A stretch of DNA of 28,612 bases from JBGTKH01 sp041744735 (GTDB lineage Bacteria; Planctomycetota; Planctomycetia; Pirellulales; Pirellulaceae), in assembly GCA_041744735.1 (NCBI GenBank), contig JBGTKH010000431.1:1-28612 (forward strand), in the 5' to 3' direction. This document shows positions 24,988 through 28,612 of the stretch, one piece after another (within the stretch, counting starts at the first letter, position 1; every line of letters begins with the position of its first letter). The notes below the pieces were generated by a model that worked only from the letters and a program-made list of their open reading frames with translations, was not told the origin of the DNA and searched no databases. Both the position numbers and the translations under genes were made by a program.

Positions 24988-25218
24988 ATGACAAACTCTT
25001 CATTGCCTCGGCTGCGGACGCCGGGAGTCATCGCTCACGAGTTGGGCGAGTCATTGGGGCGTGTCCAGTACGTACTGCGTACGCGCTCCCACATTCACCC
25101 CACGGCATTAGCAGGACGGCTACGGCTGTACGACCGCGGTGCCGTAGCACAAGTGCGGCACGAATTGAATGCCATTGACGCTCGGCGTGGCGTGAAGGGG
25201 GTGGGCGATGACGAATGA
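24988..25218 (+). CDS. Small MerR-like DNA-binding protein
   Basis: 76 aa. The sequence RTPGVIAHELGESLGRVQYVLRTRSHIHPTALAGRLRLYDRGAVAQVRHEL (residues about 10-60) matches the winged helix of MerR-like proteins that act alone, without an effector domain. Such proteins often serve as excisionase or regulator of an element. The start at 24988 follows a ribosome binding site buried in a hairpin. The end overlaps the AlpA-like gene by 11 bp, so these genes form a translationally coupled string with the primase-like gene. Confidence 0.7.
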   Translation: MTNSSLPRLRTPGVIAHELGESLGRVQYVLRTRSHIHPTALAGRLRLYDRGAVAQVRHELNAIDARRGVKGVGDDE

Positions 25219-25471
25219 CACGCCCACGACTCATCAAACTGATGGACAGACTCACGACGTACTGCCTGAGCTGCTGACCACGAAACAAACGGCGCGTTTG
25301 TGCAACGTCGGCGAGAGAACGTGGTGGCGTTGGTCGCGGTCTGGAATTGCGCCTACGCCGCTGAAAATCAACGGTACTCTCGTGCGTTTCCGGCGCGATA
25401 TCGTGCTTGCTTGGATAAGAGCCGGCTGCCCTCGCTTCGAGACGTGGGAAGGAGCGGGCGATGCCAGCTAA
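25208..25471 (+). CDS. AlpA/excisionase-like helix-turn-helix protein
   Basis: 87 aa. LLTTKQTARLCNVGERTWWRWSRSGIAPTPLKINGTLVRFRRDIVLAWI (residues about 20-70) is a MerR-type winged helix of the helix_turn_helix_17 / AlpA group, commonly excisionases or transcription regulators of prophages and genomic islands. The start lies in GATGACGAATGAC overlapping the previous stop; the end overlaps the primase-like gene by 11 bp (the ATG at 25461). It probably regulates the element, or bends att DNA during excision together with the integrase predicted outside the window. Confidence 0.78.
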   Translation: MTNDTPTTHQTDGQTHDVLPELLTTKQTARLCNVGERTWWRWSRSGIAPTPLKINGTLVRFRRDIVLAWIRAGCPRFETWEGAGDAS

Positions 25472-26345
25472 CACGAAGTGGCAGCGCGTTACCAAGTCGC
25501 ATCCCTGCCCGGTTTGTGGCAAACACGATTGGTGTATGCTCACCGGACCACCAGGCAGTCCCACGGCCGCGATTTGTGGGCGGGTTGAGTCGGGCAAACG
25601 CTGTGGCCGAGATGATGCCGGCTGGTTACATCGGATACGCGATGATGACACTTGGCAGCCACAACGCCGCCGAACGATAAACATTGCAGCGCCCGCAACG
25701 ATGCGGCCGGAGTTCGCGGTCCTTGCCCAGCGGTGCGTCGGAGCAATACAGCCCGAAGCGCTAAAGCGACTGGCCGGTGGGCTCGGCCTATCGGTCAAAT
25801 CAATGCAGCGGCTTCAAGTCGGTTGGTCTGCCGAGCATCGCGCGTTCACGTTTCCGATGTGCGGTGCCAGCGACAATGTGTTGGGCATTCGCTTACGACG
25901 GCCCAGCGGCTACAAGTTTGCGGTGACGGGCGGCAACGAGGGGTTATTTGTTCCAAGCGACTTGCCGCAGGACGGCCTCTTGCTGGTCTGTGAGGGACCG
26001 ACAGATACGTCCGCGATGCTCGACTTGGGTTTCGCCGCGGTTGGACGTCCAAGTTGCACTGGAGGCATACGGCTGCTGGTCGAACTCGTTCAACGCCGGC
26101 CCGCGGCCCACGTAGTGATCGTGAGTGACAACGACGCGCACGGCCGCGGTCAACGTGGCGCGGACAATCTTGCTGTGGTGCTTGCTGCTTACTCGCATTC
26201 GGTTTGCGTCATTGCGCCCCCAGTCGGCGCTAAAGACGCTCGCGAGTGGAAGCGAAGCGGAGCAACCCACGGCGACATTCAAGCGGCGATCGACGCGGCC
26301 CCATCGCGTCGGCTGGCAGTTCGCATCGAACGGAAACAAGCGTGA
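25461..26345 (+). CDS. Zinc-ribbon / Toprim primase-like protein
   Basis: 294 aa with GGAG 9 bases before ATG. The N-terminal zinc ribbon has CPVCGKHDWC and C residues near 35 and 43 (AAICGRVESGKRC). The Toprim domain has its conserved glutamate in LVCEGPTDTSAMLDLG (E178) and the DxD pair in VIVSDNDAHGRGQ (D223, D225). This is the arrangement of DnaG-like phage and plasmid primases, which lay RNA primers at replication forks. It lacks the C-terminal helicase-binding domain of DnaG, and the ATPase is in the next gene (10 bp away). Together they are probably the element's replication machinery. Confidence 0.8.
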   Translation: MPANTKWQRVTKSHPCPVCGKHDWCMLTGPPGSPTAAICGRVESGKRCGRDDAGWLHRIRDDDTWQPQRRRTINIAAPATMRPEFAVLAQRCVGAIQPEALKRLAGGLGLSVKSMQRLQVGWSAEHRAFTFPMCGASDNVLGIRLRRPSGYKFAVTGGNEGLFVPSDLPQDGLLLVCEGPTDTSAMLDLGFAAVGRPSCTGGIRLLVELVQRRPAAHVVIVSDNDAHGRGQRGADNLAVVLAAYSHSVCVIAPPVGAKDAREWKRSGATHGDIQAAIDAAPSRRLAVRIERKQA

Positions 26346-26354
26346 AAGGAAGCT

Positions 26355-28190
26355 ATGGAATCCGCACTCACCATTGAATGCACCGAAGCCAAACGAAACG
26401 GGTTGGCAACCGTCATGGTCCGACGTAATGGCGAACTCGTCTTCGTCGATACGCTCAACGTCACTAAAGCTAAGGCCCGCGGGGAATTCACCGCTAACGT
26501 GTGCAATGCCTTGCCCGACGTCGAGGTGAACGCAATTGACGCCGAACTGTTAAAGATTGCGGACGGACTCGCCAACGGGCAAAACGGCAAGGCGACGGCT
26601 GAGGACGAAGCTGAGCCGGTGGATGGGGCTGCGGCCCAGGAAGTAACAGAAGTACCAAGCGACGTTGCCGCGACAGCAATGCACGTTGAACACGTTGAGG
26701 GATTAGAGATTGATTACGTGCCATGTGGGCGCCGCGAGTCGGTGACGCTTACCGCAAGGCTAAACGGCGACCCCATCGTGGTTGAATCGGTGAACTTGAA
26801 CAAGAGCAAGTCCCGCGCGGAATTCGTGGCAAAAGTCTGCAAAGACCGGCCCGGTATCGACGGCGCGGCGGTTGATGCGGAGTTGCTGAAAATCGCGGCC
26901 GAACTCGCCAGCAAGAACAACGGCAAGCCACGGGCGGGAGCGACGACTGAATCCGATCCCACAGCGGCCGAACGGTTGGCGAAAATGCCAGAGTCGGCCC
27001 GCCGCGAAGCCGAAGCGATGCTACGCGACATCAACCTTATGAAGCGTGTCATTGACGATGCGGCTGCGATGGGCGTGGCTGGCGAGCGGGAACTGGTCGC
27101 GACGGTTTACTTAGTGGGAGTGTCGCGACTGTTGGACAAGCCTCTGGCGGCGATCGTGCAAGGTCTCTCGTCTTCGGGCAAGAGCTACGTGCCCGAGCGC
27201 GTTTCCTCCCTCTTTCCTCCAGAAGCGGTTTTGCACGCGACACAGCAGACGCCACAAGCCCTGTTCTACATGCCGGCTGGTAGCTTGTCGCATCGTTTTA
27301 TCGTCGGCGGCGAGCGATCTCGGATGGAGCAAGACGACGCGGCTGAAGCGACACGGGCGCTGCGCGAAATGTTGTCATCGGGGAAGCTGTCGAAGCTGAT
27401 CCCCATGAAGATCGACGGGCGGATGGAAACGAAGCTGATCGAACAGGACGGCCCCATTGCGTTTATCGAAACGACCACGCTCACAAACATCTTTGACGAG
27501 GACGCCAACCGTTGCATCTTGCTGACGACAGACGAGCGCCGTGAGCAAACGCGGCGAATCATCACAAAGTTGGCGGAAGGTTACGCGGGCAACGTGCGCG
27601 GCGGCGACGCCCGGCGCATCATCGAACGCCACCACGCCGCGCAGCGGATGCTTGAACGCCGGCCGGTTGTAATTCCCTTCGCTGGTCGTTTGGGCGAGTT
27701 GTTCGATAGTGAAAAGGTTGAAGTGCGACGCGCGTTCGCACAGCTCATGTCGATGATTCAAGCGTCTGCGCTGCTGCACCAAAGGCAGCGTCAAATCGAC
27801 AGCGACGGTCGGCTGGTCGCGTCTGGCGATGATTACCAGTTGGCTCGGCATATGTTGGCGAGACCATTCGCGCGGCTGCTGGGCGGTGGTCTGTCCGATC
27901 CAGCACGGCGGTATTTCGAGCGGCTGGTTGCGTGGGCGAGCGACGACGCCTTCACGACCACCGATGCCAAGGGACACGAATCTGCAAGTCGGCGAGCATT
28001 GACGGGCTGGTTGTCAGAACTGGCCGACGCTGGACTGGTCGATCAATTGGAACCGCACAAAGGAAGTAAGCCCGCGCAGTGGAAACTGACAGGCGCACGG
28101 CCCGGAGATGCGGCCAGCGAGTGCCGGGCATTGCCTTCGGTTGAAGATGTATTTCCCGATGGTGACTTCCGACATTCCGACAACACATAA
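26355..28190 (+). CDS. P-loop ATPase / replication helicase-like protein with duplicated N-terminal domain
   Basis: 611 aa; AAAGGAAG before ATG. Two similar segments of about 70 residues open the protein: residues 1-75 (ending DAELLKIADGLANGQNGK) and about 118-190 (ending DAELLKIAAELASKNNGK), both with the core FxANVC or FVAKVC. The ATPase domain has Walker A GLSSSGKS (270-277, K276) and a likely Walker B-like strand IAFIETTT. The C-terminus has an HTH-like helix around 540-590. I do not recognise a named family, but the neighbouring Toprim gene suggests a replicative helicase or primase-associated ATPase of the element. The final codons contain the first part of the iteron-like cluster. Confidence 0.65.
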   Translation: MESALTIECTEAKRNGLATVMVRRNGELVFVDTLNVTKAKARGEFTANVCNALPDVEVNAIDAELLKIADGLANGQNGKATAEDEAEPVDGAAAQEVTEVPSDVAATAMHVEHVEGLEIDYVPCGRRESVTLTARLNGDPIVVESVNLNKSKSRAEFVAKVCKDRPGIDGAAVDAELLKIAAELASKNNGKPRAGATTESDPTAAERLAKMPESARREAEAMLRDINLMKRVIDDAAAMGVAGERELVATVYLVGVSRLLDKPLAAIVQGLSSSGKSYVPERVSSLFPPEAVLHATQQTPQALFYMPAGSLSHRFIVGGERSRMEQDDAAEATRALREMLSSGKLSKLIPMKIDGRMETKLIEQDGPIAFIETTTLTNIFDEDANRCILLTTDERREQTRRIITKLAEGYAGNVRGGDARRIIERHHAAQRMLERRPVVIPFAGRLGELFDSEKVEVRRAFAQLMSMIQASALLHQRQRQIDSDGRLVASGDDYQLARHMLARPFARLLGGGLSDPARRYFERLVAWASDDAFTTTDAKGHESASRRALTGWLSELADAGLVDQLEPHKGSKPAQWKLTGARPGDAASECRALPSVEDVFPDGDFRHSDNT

Positions 28191-28347
28191 AAGACGGTGG
28201 ACTAGTCGCTTACGTCGGCAAGAGTCCGATTGCCAGCAATTTTCCGATGCGTCGTTTGGGCTTGTCGGAAGCTTGCCGGCAAAGGAGGCGTTTGCCGACA
28301 AAAGGCACGACGCAGTAAGTGCTTACGTTTTGTCGGAATGTCGGAAG
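28166..28347. repeat. Iteron-like TGTCGGAA cluster (candidate replication origin)
   Basis: TTCCGACA is repeated in tandem at 28167-28182, and its complement TGTCGGAA in tandem at 28331-28346, so that an 18-bp segment at 28166-28183 and another at 28330-28347 are perfect inverted copies. A single TGTCGGAA lies at 28263-28270 and a CCGACA at 28295-28300, besides the palindrome TTGCCGGCAA at 28273-28282. Six TGTCGG/CCGACA hexamers in about 180 bp is far above chance. Located straight after the primase and ATPase genes, it may be the origin of replication of the element, or an operator for the next gene. Confidence 0.6.
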
Positions 28348-28369
28348 CTGTATGCGGAGCAAGCGGAAA

Positions 28370-28612
28370 ATGTTGGACTTGAAAGCGATCTTCGACATAG
28401 CGGAATGCCCAGCCGCGGCCCCGTTCGCGCCGGCGGATGACAAGGCCACGCCCGAAGTAGTGAACGCCACGACGCCGGCGCCCGAGCAAGCTGGCCCACT
28501 GGTCGATGGACTACAGCAACAGGCGGCTGCGGACTTTGAACAAGGCCCACGGTTGCGGCTGTCGAAGCCGGCGAGCGGTGGCGAATGGCCGGCCGACGTG
28601 GCAGCGCTGGCG
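28370..28612 (+). CDS. Hypothetical protein, partial (runs off the window)
   Basis: 81 codons from ATG 28370 to the window end without a stop, starting MLDLKAIFDIAECP. GGAG lies 10 bases upstream. An in-frame ATG at 28352 (MRSKRK...) is possible, with GGAAG 4 bases before it. The visible part is Ala/Pro-rich after residue 15, like a linker between domains. I do not recognise it. It follows the iteron-like cluster, so its expression or replication role may be linked to that cluster. Confidence 0.55.
   Translation, partial: MLDLKAIFDIAECPAAAPFAPADDKATPEVVNATTPAPEQAGPLVDGLQQQAAADFEQGPRLRLSKPASGGEWPADVAALA

Noticed and set aside
28108..28440. 110-aa plus-strand frame across the end of the ATPase gene and the iteron cluster
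   Set aside because: It overlaps the end of the ATPase gene in another frame and the partial gene at 28370; the start has no ribosome binding site and the product shows no motif.

Overview
The window looks like a Planctomycete chromosome, probably of the Pirellulales type, carrying the left part of an integrated mobile element. The lineage is inferred from overall style: GC-rich genes, small helix-turn-helix and MGGFGSGR-type orphan proteins, and a tRNA-derived GGVEPPTHGFSVR reading frame. No rRNA or complete tRNA gene is present to confirm it.

Positions 1-3700 are the chromosomal flank. A membrane-anchored mono-haem cytochrome-like protein and an XdhC/CoxI-family protein lie on the minus strand. 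A SufU-type iron-sulfur scaffold gene diverges from them on the plus strand. The boundary is sharp: 3709-3755 is the 3' half of a tRNA-Phe (minus strand, GAA anticodon loop) with no 5' half beside it. This is the scar expected when an element integrates in the 3' end of a tRNA gene. From the orientation, everything to the right is element DNA, and the restored tRNA-Phe and a tyrosine integrase should lie beyond the right edge. A reading frame crossing the scar looks like the C-terminal tail of that integrase, cut off by integration.

Inside the element: (a) 3.96-7.0 kb holds small phage-like genes, including three helix-turn-helix proteins (one like a terminase small subunit) and a zinc-ribbon protein. 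(b) 7.48-11.27 kb is a tight four-gene operon of lower GC: an 81-aa protein, a 639-aa HEFSH metallopeptidase-like protein, a 224-aa unknown and a SIR2-like protein. I know of no described system with this composition, so it is the best candidate for something new. (c) 11.77-12.48 kb is a small serine recombinase. (d) 12.92-23.06 kb is a four-gene restriction-modification-like cluster: SNF2 helicase, large beta-class DNA methyltransferase, DUF3800 protein, and a type III Res-like helicase with a C-terminal PD-(D/E)xK nuclease. (e) 23.6-28.6 kb is a replication and control module: a 412-aa HTH protein, a MerR-like protein, an AlpA-like protein, a zinc-ribbon/Toprim primase-like protein, a P-loop ATPase, then an iteron-like cluster and a gene running off the window.

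The replication and control genes would maintain or mobilise the element, and the two central operons would be defence cargo carried for the host. Two genes of module (e), at 23613 and 24988, share a striking leader design: a 12-14 bp hairpin whose 3' arm holds the Shine-Dalgarno sequence, with an inner GGCC-N6-GGCC element. This suggests common translational control.
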